A stretch of DNA of 64,000 nt from Trichocoleus desertorum NBK24 (GTDB lineage Bacteria > Cyanobacteriota > Cyanobacteriia > FACHB-46): the NCBI RefSeq assembly GCF_030409055.1, contig NZ_CP116619.1, positions 3,635,628 through 3,699,627 of the forward strand, read 5' to 3'. Position numbers and translations under genes: made by a program. This document shows, piece by piece, positions 8,409-19,706 of this stretch. Within the stretch, counting starts at the first letter, position 1. Each line of letters opens with the position of its first letter. Under the pieces are notes generated by a model, which worked only from the letters and a program-made list of their open reading frames with translations, was not told the DNA's origin and ran no database searches.

Positions 8409-9650
8409 CTAAGACAGTTCAGATTGATTTCGACGACGGCGGAGGAAAGCTGCAACGGGAATGGCTCCTAGGGCTAAAGCCATACCGGGTTCGGGGACTT
8501 CTGTAGTGTCATTTGGATCACCAGCAACGCGATTCCGCACTGGTACCGCAGTTCCAGGGAAGTCACTGAAAACGCCATCTACCCCTAACGCGAAGAACTG
8601 CTCGTACTCACGTTCGGGATTGCCGTTGTAATCTTGCGCCAAAAAGATGCTTTCGTTGCGGAAGGTGTAAGGGTGCACCAACAGACCAGCCGCATGAGCA
8701 TCAGCCACTAAGGTAGTAGGCGCTCGCAAGAATCGATCGGCATCGGTGATAACTCCATCTCCATCGAGGTCATCTGGTTTGCCGTCTTGGTTTTGGTCAA
8801 CGGTGCTGGCAGGCACAATCAAGCGCTTAGAAGGGCCAATACCATTCGCGTAGGAGGCGATCGCTGACAAAGCACTGGATTGGGTCAAATCGCCATAGGT
8901 GCGAGTATCTCCGCTCAACACAAAGTCGTAGGGTTGGTCAGCCGCACCCCCAAATAGCTGCACCAAAGGCACCTCTGTCAGTTGATTGAGTTGCTGGAGG
9001 TTGCCTACTTCAAACGACTGGATGAACACTGGGGCATTGAGGCCGATATAACCATTCTGGTTGAGAGTTTCGACCAAGGGTTCTTCGAGCGATAAACCGA
9101 TAGAGTCGAAGTAGCTAGGGTGCTTGGTTTCGGGATAAATGCCAATCGTGCGACCTAACTCAGCACTCTTACGCTGGGCTAAATCGATCACTTCTTGCAG
9201 GGTAGGAACTTCAAACTGACCATTAAAAGCTGTATTTCCGGGACGAATATTGGGAATCCGCTCTTTGGCTCGTAGTGTCTTCAGTTCGGCTAAGGTAAAG
9301 TCTTCGGTGAACCATCCGGTAAAAATTGTACCGTCGATAACTTTGGTGGTTCTCCGGGCGGCAAATTCGGGACGCTCCGCTACATCCGTGGTGCCAGAAA
9401 TCTCGTTTTCGTGACGGGCAACCAACACCCCATCTTTGGTCGCAACCAAGTCAGGCTCAATATAGTCGGCTCCTTGCGCGATCGCCAACTCATAAGCCGC
9501 TAAGGTATGCTCTGGCCGCAGACCACTCGCGCCTCGATGTCCAATCACAATCGGAGGTTGACCTGTTAAAGTAGCAGCTTTCACGTCATTGATCGGCAAT
9601 ACAGCTAACACTGCGCTTGCTAGCAATCCTAACTTGAACAGATGAAACAT
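8409..9650 (-). CDS. Secreted glycerophosphodiester phosphodiesterase with PEP-CTERM-like tail
   Basis: Family hallmarks are IGHRGASGLRPEHTLAAYE, then YIEPDLVATKDG and ARHENEI, the metal and catalytic residues of GDPD enzymes that hydrolyse glycerophosphodiesters to glycerol-3-phosphate plus an alcohol. The N-terminus is a signal peptide (LGLLASAVLAVLPINDVKAA). Residues near 295-310 contain an EF-hand-like DLDGDGVITDADRF. The C-terminus is PEP-CTERM-like: VPEPG, a hydrophobic stretch, then RRRR, which suggests exosortase processing or envelope anchoring. I prefer the ATG at 9650 because GAGGAG lies just upstream; an ATG at 9665 adds five residues and contains that ribosome site. Confidence 0.9.
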   Translation of the reverse strand: MFHLFKLGLLASAVLAVLPINDVKAATLTGQPPIVIGHRGASGLRPEHTLAAYELAIAQGADYIEPDLVATKDGVLVARHENEISGTTDVAERPEFAARRTTKVIDGTIFTGWFTEDFTLAELKTLRAKERIPNIRPGNTAFNGQFEVPTLQEVIDLAQRKSAELGRTIGIYPETKHPSYFDSIGLSLEEPLVETLNQNGYIGLNAPVFIQSFEVGNLQQLNQLTEVPLVQLFGGAADQPYDFVLSGDTRTYGDLTQSSALSAIASYANGIGPSKRLIVPASTVDQNQDGKPDDLDGDGVITDADRFLRAPTTLVADAHAAGLLVHPYTFRNESIFLAQDYNGNPEREYEQFFALGVDGVFSDFPGTAVPVRNRVAGDPNDTTEVPEPGMALALGAIPVAAFLRRRRNQSELS

Positions 9651-9758
9651 ATCATCACTCCTCATACAGGCCTATCAACTTCCTCTTCAGTGAAAATACG
9701 TGGTGGAGATTAAGCTTGAGTCCAGCTATGAGTTAATAGCAGTTTAGGAGTTGATTAA

Positions 9759-11924
<2,166 letters not shown>

Positions 11925-11981
11925 GTTTCCCAGATTTTCCAACCCTTGCCTCTTAAATCTGATTCACTTTTGCTTTAGTTC

Positions 11982-12007
11982 GTGCGTTACGGCTACGCCT
12001 AACACAC
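11982..12007. repeat. Palindromic repeat of the GTGCGTTA type
   Basis: GTGCGTTA and TAACACAC flank a short CGGCTACGCC core, giving an imperfect hairpin in the convergent gap between ligA and the signal peptidase gene. Repeats of this GTGCGTTACGGCTACGCC form are widespread between genes of filamentous cyanobacteria (general knowledge). It could also help terminate transcription. Confidence 0.6.
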
Positions 12008-12016
12008 GCTACGTCA

Positions 12017-13471
12017 TTACGGTGTTTGCTTTTGATCCAAAGAGCGAATTCTGGTTGGGGGCCAATAGATTTTGTAAGCTCTACCTACGATATTTTTATC
12101 CGGTAGAAATCCCCAAACGTGAGAATCAAAACTATCGTTGCGATTGTCTCCTAAAACCAAATAGGCATCATTGGGTACGACTTCTGGCCCCCATTCATAG
12201 GCTGGAGGTTCAGCAATATAGTTCTCCCGCAAAGGTTGGTCATTACGATAGACCAGCCCATTTTTAACTTGAATGGTTTCTCCGGGTGTGCCAATTACTC
12301 GTTTAACAAAAAATCTATCTTTAATTGGCCCATCTGACGAATTTCTTTGCAGAGGATTGAACACAATTAGATCGCCATTCCTGGGTACATATCTTAAGGA
12401 TTTTGAAACAAAAATTCGATCCTTAACTTGTAAAGTTGGCTCCATCGAGCTACTAGGAATCACAAACCTCTCAATTTGCTGCTGAAGAAAAGCGGGCACT
12501 CCTCCCATCAGCAACCGAATTGCGACAATACTTGCAAGCATTAAAACAAAAATATATCCTGCTCGAATGGCTGGTTTTCTGGGTGCATACGTGTAGGCGT
12601 GATAACAAGCAAAACCTGTAATCATGGCAGGTAGCCAAACATGAATCTTGAGGCCCACCAAACCACTAGCTGCGATCGCCATCATTGCCATCAAGCCAGC
12701 GCCCAAAAGATTATTTTGCAGGTAGATCTGCCCTAATCCGGGAAGAAGTTGCGATAAAAAAACAGCCAACCAACTCTCTTTTTGACTCGCATCCTGCCTG
12801 TGAATCTCCAGAATGCTGCCACCCGTGACGCCTCGGTACGCCTCAAACAAATCCACAATGTAGAGGAAGACAACAGGCAGGATACAACCTAGCCCAATCA
12901 CTGTATTGCCCACCGGACTCAAAATCGACCAGAAAGTTAGACAAATTAGGGCGATCGCCATCCCAATAAACAGTACCCCCCGAATGAGCTGACCCACATA
13001 AATCTGGCCCAACCCCGGAAACAGCAAAGACAAATTCGCTGCCAACCAAGCATCCTTACCCGCGATCGCCCCTGTCGCACTCGTTGCCCCAACCTTTTGC
13101 CCCTGACTAGAGCGCACCTGAACTCTAGAAGGCGAACTTGCAACAGATGAAGCAGACGAAGCATCAGAAACAGGATCTCGATCCGCGATCGCAAACTCCT
13201 CCCTCCAGCCAGGCATCTCCTGATTAACCTGCTGACCACAAACCTCCACCCACGAGATACCTAACACCCCCAACGCCAACAGTCCCCGGCGCACATAATC
13301 CACCGCCGCTGCTTGATTCGGCAACCGCTCCGACACCAAAATCACCTGCAAGCGATCGCCCAACACTCTCACCGTCGCCGTCATCCCCTGAGTTTGCAAA
13401 GCACGATTCATTAGAGCCGCGATCGCATCAGGATGACCTTGTTTAGCCAGTTCCAGCAAGTTCTCAGTCAC
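12017..13471 (-). CDS. lepB: Signal peptidase I fused to an N-terminal domain and two membrane repeats
   Basis: The last 150 residues are a complete type I signal peptidase: catalytic Ser342 in PSSSMEPTL, Lys390 in FVKRVIG, and the GDNRNDSFDS box. It would cleave signal peptides outside the cytoplasmic or thylakoid membrane. Ahead of this is an unusual extension. Residues 1-100 form a domain with the signature ALMNRALQ and later WVEVCGQQ, which I recall from several cyanobacterial proteins. Residues about 142-220 and 233-310 are two copies of a membrane module beginning LxPGLGQIY. Typical LepB proteins are 190-320 residues; this is 484. The start is a GTG. The role of the extension is unknown. 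Confidence 0.9.
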   Translation of the reverse strand: MTENLLELAKQGHPDAIAALMNRALQTQGMTATVRVLGDRLQVILVSERLPNQAAAVDYVRRGLLALGVLGISWVEVCGQQVNQEMPGWREEFAIADRDPVSDASSASSVASSPSRVQVRSSQGQKVGATSATGAIAGKDAWLAANLSLLFPGLGQIYVGQLIRGVLFIGMAIALICLTFWSILSPVGNTVIGLGCILPVVFLYIVDLFEAYRGVTGGSILEIHRQDASQKESWLAVFLSQLLPGLGQIYLQNNLLGAGLMAMMAIAASGLVGLKIHVWLPAMITGFACYHAYTYAPRKPAIRAGYIFVLMLASIVAIRLLMGGVPAFLQQQIERFVIPSSSMEPTLQVKDRIFVSKSLRYVPRNGDLIVFNPLQRNSSDGPIKDRFFVKRVIGTPGETIQVKNGLVYRNDQPLRENYIAEPPAYEWGPEVVPNDAYLVLGDNRNDSFDSHVWGFLPDKNIVGRAYKIYWPPTRIRSLDQKQTP

Positions 13472-13477
13472 GGCAAG

Positions 13478-13560
13478 AGGGTGAGGGGAGAGGAGTGAGG
13501 GGAAGGATGAAGGATGAAGAAGTGAGGGGTGAGGAGTCAGGAGTCAGGAGCCAGGAATTA
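13478..13560. repeat. Purine-rich GAGGGGTGAGGAG-type repeat
   Basis: The gap upstream of the signal peptidase gene holds a purine-rich tract (GGTGAGGGGAGAGG, GGATGAAGGATGAAG, GTCAGGAGTCAGGAG). It ends in AGGAGCCAGGAATTAGAAG. The same end sequence, with one base changed, and similar GGGGTGAGGAG units occur inside the NurA-domain gene (20412-20482). Confidence 0.75.
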
Positions 13561-13661
13561 GAAGAATCGAAACGCCCACAATCAGATTCGTTTGGAGGGG
13601 GTCTGGGGGACGCAACCGTCCCTCAGCGGGAGTTTGAGGGCAGGTGCCCTCAAGGCTCGAA

Positions 13662-14432
13662 TTAGCGTCGATGTACCAACGTTGGCCCCGACTGATCCGT
13701 TGGCAACAACAACACCTCACTTAGGTTTACATGCGCCGGACGAGTTGCACAAAACAACACCACATCCGCCACATCCTCAGGCGTAAGCGGCATCAATCCC
13801 TGATACACCTTCCCCGCCCGTTCCGTATCCCCGTGAAACCGCACCTGACTAAATTCTGTCTCCACCAAACCCGGATCAACAGAACTTACCCGCACAGGCG
13901 TACCCAACAAATCCTGCTTCAACCCTTCCGAAATTGCTCTGACAGCCGCTTTCGTCCCACAGTAAACATTGCCATTGGGATAAGTTTGGTGTCCTGCGAT
14001 CGAACCAATATTAATCACATGCCCTCGGCCCCTCGCCACCATTCCAGGCACCACAGAGCGAGTCATGTAGAGCAACCCCTTGATATTGGTATCGATCATC
14101 TCCTCCCAATCTTGGACATCACCTTCATACAGCTTGTCCAAGCCACGGCTGAGGCCCGCATTGTTGACCAAAATATCAATATTGCCCCAAGATTCGGGTA
14201 ACGATTGAAGGGCCGCTTCGACTTGGGGGCGATCGCGCACATCCAACTGCAACAGATGAGTTTCGCTGGCAAACTCCTGATTTAGCTCATCGGCCAACTG
14301 TTCCAAGCGATCGCGCCGCCGAGCCGCCAGCACCAGCTTCGTGCGTGCCTCAGCAAAGACTCTGGCACAAGCAGCGCCAATGCCACTACTCGCTCCCGTA
14401 ATCAAAACCACTTGGTCTTTAATCGTAACCAC
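13662..14432 (-). CDS. Short-chain dehydrogenase/reductase (YdfG-like)
   Basis: This 256-residue classical SDR has the NADP(H)-binding TGASSGIGAACARVF near the start, NNAGLSRG, an active-site Ser in INIGSIAGHQTYP and YxxxK as YCGTKAAV. The ARRRDRLEQL segment after the second strand favours NADP. It most resembles the YdfG group, which oxidises 3-hydroxy acids such as serine or allo-threonine; the real substrate is not determinable here. I chose the GTG at 14432, preceded by GGGGTG; a TTG at 14444 is less likely. Confidence 0.88.
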   Translation of the reverse strand: MVTIKDQVVLITGASSGIGAACARVFAEARTKLVLAARRRDRLEQLADELNQEFASETHLLQLDVRDRPQVEAALQSLPESWGNIDILVNNAGLSRGLDKLYEGDVQDWEEMIDTNIKGLLYMTRSVVPGMVARGRGHVINIGSIAGHQTYPNGNVYCGTKAAVRAISEGLKQDLLGTPVRVSSVDPGLVETEFSQVRFHGDTERAGKVYQGLMPLTPEDVADVVLFCATRPAHVNLSEVLLLPTDQSGPTLVHRR

Positions 14433-14475
14433 AGCACACCCCAATTGCAGCTTGCTGATTCACACCAGATTTAGC

Positions 14476-15381
14476 TTAGCGTGAAGGCTTGGGAGGTTGA
14501 GCCGCCACAGGTTGACCCACCACCCGCAACCGTTGCGTCACAATCGTCATGCCATCTTCTCTGACCAAAACTGCTGAGATCCAACGATCTTCCGCTCTAG
14601 CAGGTGCACGACCGACTTTGTAAATTCCTCCCGCCGAGAGCAACTCCAAGTTGAAAGTAGCAGGGTTGAGATAATTATTCGGCTTAATCGGCTCTTCTAC
14701 CGCTGCTCCCAGCAGCAAGCTATCTCCTAGAGGTTCGCGCACGATCGCATCGAAGCTGTATTCCTGATTAGGACGCACTTGTTCTGGCAACGTGATTTCT
14801 ACACGGGGTGGCGCTTCCCCTGTCGTTAGCTGCGTTTCTTCAGCTAGAATTTCTTGCCGCACAATTTTTTGGTTTTCCAAGCGTTGCCGCGATCGCAAGG
14901 TTGTATTCAAAACCAAATTACGCTCACCCAACTGCTGCACACCGCTGATATAAGTCACGGTTTCTGCTGTAAACCCTTTCCCTTCCGCCTTCCAAGATTT
15001 CAACTCAGTGCGGTAGTTGAGTTGAGGATACTGCTTCCACAACGTGGTTAAAGCTTTCTCAACCCCTTGGCGGGTTAAACCATCCGAGTGGGTGAAGTTG
15101 GGGCCATAAAACTTCATGACTTCCTGAAGATTGTGGCTATTCGCTGCCGCATCGATTTGAGCCAGCAAATTCTTCAAGGGTGCAGGTGCTGCTGGGGTTG
15201 TGGTCGCCTGTGCCACGGGCGTAGATTGGGCATTCACCGCTACGGGCCTGACTTCCCCTGTCGCTACAACAGTCAATCCTAGCGCCAGCAACCCCAGGAG
15301 CGACCAAGCCCCTGCTTTTACCCGGATGCCGCGAGAGCTAAGTAGGAGAATGCGGTACAGAGCCGTGAGCGAGTTGTGCAT
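14476..15381 (-). CDS. Exported or membrane-anchored NTF2-like protein
   Basis: This 301-residue protein has an N-terminal membrane segment (AWSLLGLLALGLTVVATGEV, about residues 26-45) that probably acts as a signal or anchor. An NTF2-like domain follows (about 70-170: LLAQIDAAANSHNLQEVMKF, FYGPNFTHSDGLTRQG). The C-terminal half is beta-rich (VEITLPEQVRPNQEYSFDAI) and may be a second extracytoplasmic domain. No catalytic motif is visible. It is divergent from murG, 150 bases away. Function unknown. Confidence 0.8.
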   Translation of the reverse strand: MHNSLTALYRILLLSSRGIRVKAGAWSLLGLLALGLTVVATGEVRPVAVNAQSTPVAQATTTPAAPAPLKNLLAQIDAAANSHNLQEVMKFYGPNFTHSDGLTRQGVEKALTTLWKQYPQLNYRTELKSWKAEGKGFTAETVTYISGVQQLGERNLVLNTTLRSRQRLENQKIVRQEILAEETQLTTGEAPPRVEITLPEQVRPNQEYSFDAIVREPLGDSLLLGAAVEEPIKPNNYLNPATFNLELLSAGGIYKVGRAPARAEDRWISAVLVREDGMTIVTQRLRVVGQPVAAQPPKPSR

Positions 15382-15531
15382 AAGTGATAGCCTGGATAGT
15401 TGAATAGCGACGATCAGTGTTTTGGATGTGAAGTGAGCGATGTGAACGGTTTGATCTACAGTTGCAGCCTCTAACTGCTTTCTGCATTGTAGAGTACCCT
15501 AAGCGATCGCCTAGTAGTTGAACTGTGGCCC

Positions 15532-16626
15532 ATGAATAGTCCTGTGGAAAATCCTCCCCTTCGATTACTGATTGCTGCGAGTGGCACTGGCGGTCACTTG
15601 TTCCCGGCGATCGCGGTAGCTGAGAAACTTCCCGACTACAAAATCGAGTGGTTAGGTGTACCGAATCGGCTCGAAACCCAATTGGTTCCAGCTCAGTATC
15701 CATTGCGAACCATTCCAGTTGAAGGCTTTCAACAACAGCTAGGGCTGGGAACGCTAAAAGTTCTCTTCCGTCTGATTAGCTCCATTGGTCAAGTGCGGCG
15801 CTTACTCAAGCAAGGCAATTTTCAAGGCGTGCTTACGACAGGCGGTTATATTGCGGGACCGAGTATTATTGCCGCGCGATCGCTGGGATTACCCGTAATT
15901 TTGCACGAATCTAACGCCTTGCCGGGAAAAGTCACCCGTTGGTTTAGTCCTTGGTGTACGGCAGTCGCCCTGGGATTTGAAAGCGCAGCGAAATATTTGC
16001 CCAAAGCCCGCAATGTCTATGTCGGAACTCCAGTGCGATCGCAATTCCGAGCCGCAGCAGATCAGCCGCTGGAGAATTTGTCTATCCCAACCGATGTTCC
16101 ATTAATTGTGGTCGTCGGTGGTAGCCAAGGTGCAGTGGCCGTGAATCGGTTGGTACGGCAATGTGCCCCCGCTTGGCTAGAGGCAGGTGCTTGGATTGTC
16201 CATCTCACAGGGGACAGCGATCCGGACGCTCAAAGCTTGCAGCATCCACACTATTTCGCCTTGCCCTTTTACGACAACATGGCTGGGTTATTTCAGCGGG
16301 CTACCCTGGCCATTAGCCGAGCTGGAGCGGGTTCACTGACGGAACTAGCCATTACAGGCACCCCCTCGATTTTGATTCCCTACCCCTTTGCTGCCGAAGA
16401 CCACCAAGCACATAACGCAGCTATCTTTGCAGCATCAGGAGCGGCCCAAGTTTATCGCCAAGCAGACCTGACCCCAGACCTGCTAGAAGCAAAAGTGCTG
16501 GAACTGTTGCGATCGCCCAATCTCTTACAAGATATGGCAACCAAGACAAAATCTCTTGCTATAGCCGACAGCGCCGAGCAATTAGCCACGCTTGTACGGC
16601 AATTAGTCGAGAAAAAACGCCAATAA
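15532..16626 (+). CDS. murG: MurG, lipid II synthesis glycosyltransferase
   Basis: Transfers N-acetylglucosamine from UDP-GlcNAc to lipid I on the cytoplasmic face of the membrane, making lipid II for peptidoglycan. The 364-residue protein has the glycine-rich lipid-contact loop SGTGGHLFPAIAVAE, GGYIAGPSI, HESNALPGKVTR, VVGGSQGAVAVN (second Gly-rich loop) and the nucleotide-binding ISRAGAGSLTELA ... YPFAAEDHQ. It is a full-length member. It is not next to other mur genes; it converges on recA. Confidence 0.96.
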   Translation: MNSPVENPPLRLLIAASGTGGHLFPAIAVAEKLPDYKIEWLGVPNRLETQLVPAQYPLRTIPVEGFQQQLGLGTLKVLFRLISSIGQVRRLLKQGNFQGVLTTGGYIAGPSIIAARSLGLPVILHESNALPGKVTRWFSPWCTAVALGFESAAKYLPKARNVYVGTPVRSQFRAAADQPLENLSIPTDVPLIVVVGGSQGAVAVNRLVRQCAPAWLEAGAWIVHLTGDSDPDAQSLQHPHYFALPFYDNMAGLFQRATLAISRAGAGSLTELAITGTPSILIPYPFAAEDHQAHNAAIFAASGAAQVYRQADLTPDLLEAKVLELLRSPNLLQDMATKTKSLAIADSAEQLATLVRQLVEKKRQ

Positions 16627-16649
16627 AAAACCTCCCTTTTCAAGGAGGC
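16625..16649 (-). terminator. Terminator of recA
   Basis: Read on the minus strand, CCTCCTT pairs with the complementary AGGGAGG across a short A-rich loop, and a TTTTTTATT run follows. It lies about 60 bases after the recA stop, directly at the end of the convergent murG gene. Confidence 0.75.
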
Positions 16650-16668
16650 AAATTATCTAAATCTCGCT

Positions 16669-16704
16669 CTTCTTCCCTACTAGAGAAGGGGCTGGGGGTT
16701 AGGT
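16669..16704. repeat. Dispersed palindromic repeat next to recA
   Basis: TTCCCTACTAGAGAAGGGG followed by CTGGGGGTTAGGTTT is nearly the exact reverse complement of the start of the repeat at 6767-6800 in the tldD-pmbA gap. The core is an imperfect palindrome. Together these show a mobile or amplified repeat family in this genome. Confidence 0.8.
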
Positions 16705-17778
16705 TTATTCTTCTTCAACAAAAGCCTCTTCGTCCTCAACCTCTAAGGGAGCCACGGAGTTAGCAGAAACCACCGCGCCCATTTCGAGCTTCTGGCGAAC
16801 TTGCTGCTCAATGGTTTTAGCGACTTCGGGGTTTTCTTCCATGTACTTGATGCCATTATCACGGCCTTGGCTGATGTTCTCGCCGTTGTAGCTGTACCAA
16901 GCTCCTTTACGGCTGATCACACCCATTTCTTCTGCTAGGTCAATCAAGCAACCCAGCGTTGAAATTCCTTTGCCAAAAATGACATCAAATTCAGCAATGC
17001 GGAAAGGCGGAGCCACTTTGTTTTTGGCGACCTTCACTTTAGCCCGAATTCCAAACTCTTCAGTGCCTTTTTTCAAGGTTTGAATTCGACGAATATCCAG
17101 GCGAACCGAGGCATAGAACTTGAGAGCGTTACCCCCTGTAGTCGTCTCAGGGTTACCGTAGGTGACGCCAATCTTTTGGCGCAGCTGGTTGAGGAAAACG
17201 ACCGTACAGCCGGATCTGCCAATATTGCCAGTGATTTTCCGCAAGGCTTGGCTCATCAAACGAGCTTGAAGACCGACGTGGATGTCACCCATGTCACCTT
17301 CAATTTCCGCCCGTGGAACAAGGGCTGCAACGGAGTCAATTACTACAATATCGACAGCAGCGGAGCGGACAAGTTGATCGACAATTTCTAGACCTGCCTC
17401 ACCCGTGTCTGGTTGAGAAACCAGCAGATTCTCAATATCAACGCCTAAAGCTGCGGAATAGGATGGGTCAAGAGCATGCTCGGCATCTACAAAGGCGGCG
17501 ATCCCACCTGCTTTTTGCACTTCTGCGATCGCATGCAAAGCCAGAGTCGTTTTTCCGGAGCTTTCAGGGCCGTAAATCTCAATTACCCGTCCCTTGGGTA
17601 ACCCGCCACCCAAGGCCAAGTCGAGGGTCAACGCTCCAGTGGGAATAGTCTCTACCCGCATCCGGGTAGCATCTCCCAAACGCATGATCGACCCCTTGCC
17701 GAAGTTGCGCTCAATTTGACTGAGTACTAGGCTCAGGGCTTTTTGCTTATCGGGGTTATCAGTAATTTTGGTAGCCAT
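16705..17778 (-). CDS. recA: RecA recombinase
   Basis: Forms ATP-dependent filaments on single-stranded DNA, performs strand exchange and stimulates LexA-type cleavage. The 357-residue protein carries Walker [10 protein letters not shown], the [12 protein letters not shown] segment, [18 protein letters not shown] (Walker B and L1 region), [11 protein letters not shown] (L2 region) and [15 protein letters not shown]. The acidic C-terminal tail ([12 protein letters not shown]) is typical. The gene is transcribed away from xseA; the shared gap contains AGTAC-type boxes that may bind LexA. Confidence 0.98.
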   Translation of the reverse strand: MATKITDNPDKQKALSLVLSQIERNFGKGSIMRLGDATRMRVETIPTGALTLDLALGGGLPKGRVIEIYGPESSGKTTLALHAIAEVQKAGGIAAFVDAEHALDPSYSAALGVDIENLLVSQPDTGEAGLEIVDQLVRSAAVDIVVIDSVAALVPRAEIEGDMGDIHVGLQARLMSQALRKITGNIGRSGCTVVFLNQLRQKIGVTYGNPETTTGGNALKFYASVRLDIRRIQTLKKGTEEFGIRAKVKVAKNKVAPPFRIAEFDVIFGKGISTLGCLIDLAEEMGVISRKGAWYSYNGENISQGRDNGIKYMEENPEVAKTIEQQVRQKLEMGAVVSANSVAPLEVEDEEAFVEEE

Positions 17779-17990
17779 TAACGCCTCAAGACAGGATTTT
17801 TTGCAGGATGTAACAGGCTGGACAAGATGATGGGGTGAGACTCTATTCTAGAAATTTAGAGCTGATATGAGGGTAATAACAGCAGCGAAATTACCGTAAT
17901 ACAGTTAAACTTACTATCCAATTAGCTGAACTCTCGTTACTGTGGAAACAGGCAAACAGTCTAATTGCTCCCTCTAAAATTTTACCTTGT

Positions 17991-18023
17991 TTTTAGTACA
18001 GATTCAGTACAGTCGTACTAAAA
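17991..18023. promoter_or_regulatory. Nested AGTAC boxes, candidate LexA site
   Basis: AGTAC-AGTC-GTACT (18006-18019) is a perfect palindrome. An outer pair, TTTTAGTAC (17991-17999) and GTACTAAAA (18015-18023), is also perfectly inverted. The cyanobacterial LexA consensus as I recall it (RGTACNNNDGTWC) is matched at all but one degenerate position. The site is about 75 bases from xseA and about 230 bases from recA, so xseA control is at least as likely as recA control. Confidence 0.55.
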
Positions 18024-18094
18024 AAGAATTAAGGTTTTCAGGCACTGTCGGTAGACCCCTAGGACAAGGGCTGTAGTCTCTAGATGATGTTACG

Positions 18095-19360
18095 ATGACC
18101 CTCTACCTTCCCGATCTTCTCGTTCCCGATACAGCGCTTTCAGTGGCAGGTCTGACTGCTTACATTCAAGCCCTGCTAGAACAAGACAGTCAGTTGCAGC
18201 AGATTTGGGTCACTGGAGAAGTTTCGAGTGCCAACCGCTATCGGAGCGGCTTGTTTTTTACGCTACAAGACCCGGATGCTAAAGCTGCCATTAGCTGCGT
18301 GGTTTGGAGCAGTCAGCTTGGCAAAATGGTGACCCTGCCTACGCCGGGTGAACAGATCATTATTCTAGGGCGAATTCATCTGCATCCTCAACGGGGGCAC
18401 TATCAATTAATAGTTTGGCAGGCACTCCCGGCAGGTGAAGGGCTGCGAGCTTTACGTTACCGACAGTTACGGCATCGGCTAGAAGCGGAGGGATTGTTTG
18501 ATCCCCAGCGCAAGCGATCGCTCCCTCCCCATCCTAAGGTTGTAGCTGTGGTCACATCCCCACGGGCTGCGGCTTGGGGCGATATTCAGCGAACCCTCAA
18601 GCGGCGCTATCCAGGCTTACAGGTACTATTCTCCCCAGCGTTAGTCCAAGGTGATCAAGCCCCTGTCTCGATTGTGAATGCGATCGAGCGGGTGGAACGG
18701 GACGGTCGCGCAGAAGTGCTGATCTTGTCGCGCGGGGGTGGTGCCACCGAAGATATGGCTTGCTTTAACGATGAGCGAGTGGTGCGGGCGATCGCCAACT
18801 GTACCATTCCGGTCATTGCGGGGATCGGGCATCAACGTGACGAATCATTGGCTGATCTAGCTGCGGATGTGTATGCTCACACTCCCACAGCGGCGGCGGA
18901 GCAAGCAGTACCTCAATTAGATGAGCTTTACAGGCAGCATCAGAAGCGGATGACCGCCTTAGAGTCAGCCATGAGGTATCAGTTTGAGCTGTTGGAGGAA
19001 GAACTCCGTCAGTTGCGCTACCGCTTGCGCCGACTGCCCCTAGAGCGCCAGCTCCAGAGAGAAGTAAGTAACTTGACTCGGCTCCGACAAGAATTGATCA
19101 AGGGCACCCTGCGACAGTCCCAACAAGCCACCCATCACTGCCAAACCCTACGGCAAAAGTTAGCGAATCTTGATCCCCAAGCCGTGCTGAGCCGAGGCTA
19201 TGCCATAGTCAAACAAGCAGATGCAACCATTATTCGTTCTACCAATGGGTTAAGCCTAGGCCAAGAGTTACAGATCAATCTCGGTCAAGGTCAACTCAAA
19301 GTGCAAGTGACCGAAATTTTACCGCCAATCCCTGATGCTAACGGCTTCTCTTCGCTATGA
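18095..19360 (+). CDS. xseA: Exonuclease VII large subunit
   Basis: The catalytic subunit of exonuclease VII, which degrades single-stranded DNA from both ends into short oligonucleotides. The 421-residue protein has the N-terminal OB fold ([19 protein letters not shown]), the catalytic domain with [35 protein letters not shown] and [18 protein letters not shown], and then a long coiled coil. The C-terminal part contains [14 protein letters not shown]. xseB overlaps by four bases (ATGA), implying translational coupling. Confidence 0.96.
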   Translation: MTLYLPDLLVPDTALSVAGLTAYIQALLEQDSQLQQIWVTGEVSSANRYRSGLFFTLQDPDAKAAISCVVWSSQLGKMVTLPTPGEQIIILGRIHLHPQRGHYQLIVWQALPAGEGLRALRYRQLRHRLEAEGLFDPQRKRSLPPHPKVVAVVTSPRAAAWGDIQRTLKRRYPGLQVLFSPALVQGDQAPVSIVNAIERVERDGRAEVLILSRGGGATEDMACFNDERVVRAIANCTIPVIAGIGHQRDESLADLAADVYAHTPTAAAEQAVPQLDELYRQHQKRMTALESAMRYQFELLEEELRQLRYRLRRLPLERQLQREVSNLTRLRQELIKGTLRQSQQATHHCQTLRQKLANLDPQAVLSRGYAIVKQADATIIRSTNGLSLGQELQINLGQGQLKVQVTEILPPIPDANGFSSL

Positions 19361-19650
19361 ATGACCTCACCAACCTGAGTCAAAACCCTGCCGAATCCCT
19401 TGATGTCACCGTGAATTCTAGTGCATCGTCTAATTTGGAATCAGCCAATTGGAGTTATGAGGCGACGGTCGATCAAATTGAGACGATCATTGGTCGGATT
19501 GAAGCTGGGGAGTTGGAGCTGACTGAAGTCTTTGATCAGTTTGCCACCGCCGTTGACCAACTCAGACAATGTGAAACTTTCTTACACCAACGTCAACAAC
19601 AAATGGATTTGTTGATTGAAAAGTTAGTGGATGATCCTGAATCGTACTAA
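19357..19650 (+). CDS. xseB: Exonuclease VII small subunit
   Basis: The small subunit, several copies of which coat the coiled coil of XseA. This 97-residue protein has an unusually long, low-complexity N-terminus (about 30 residues, [20 protein letters not shown]) before the conserved part: [20 protein letters not shown] and [20 protein letters not shown]. Its ATG overlaps the xseA stop codon. Confidence 0.93.
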   Translation: MNDLTNLSQNPAESLDVTVNSSASSNLESANWSYEATVDQIETIIGRIEAGELELTEVFDQFATAVDQLRQCETFLHQRQQQMDLLIEKLVDDPESY

Positions 19651-19706
19651 GCCTGCCATCCTTGTGCTGATGCGAATTGACTGATTGCGGGGAGCGATCG
19701 CAAACT

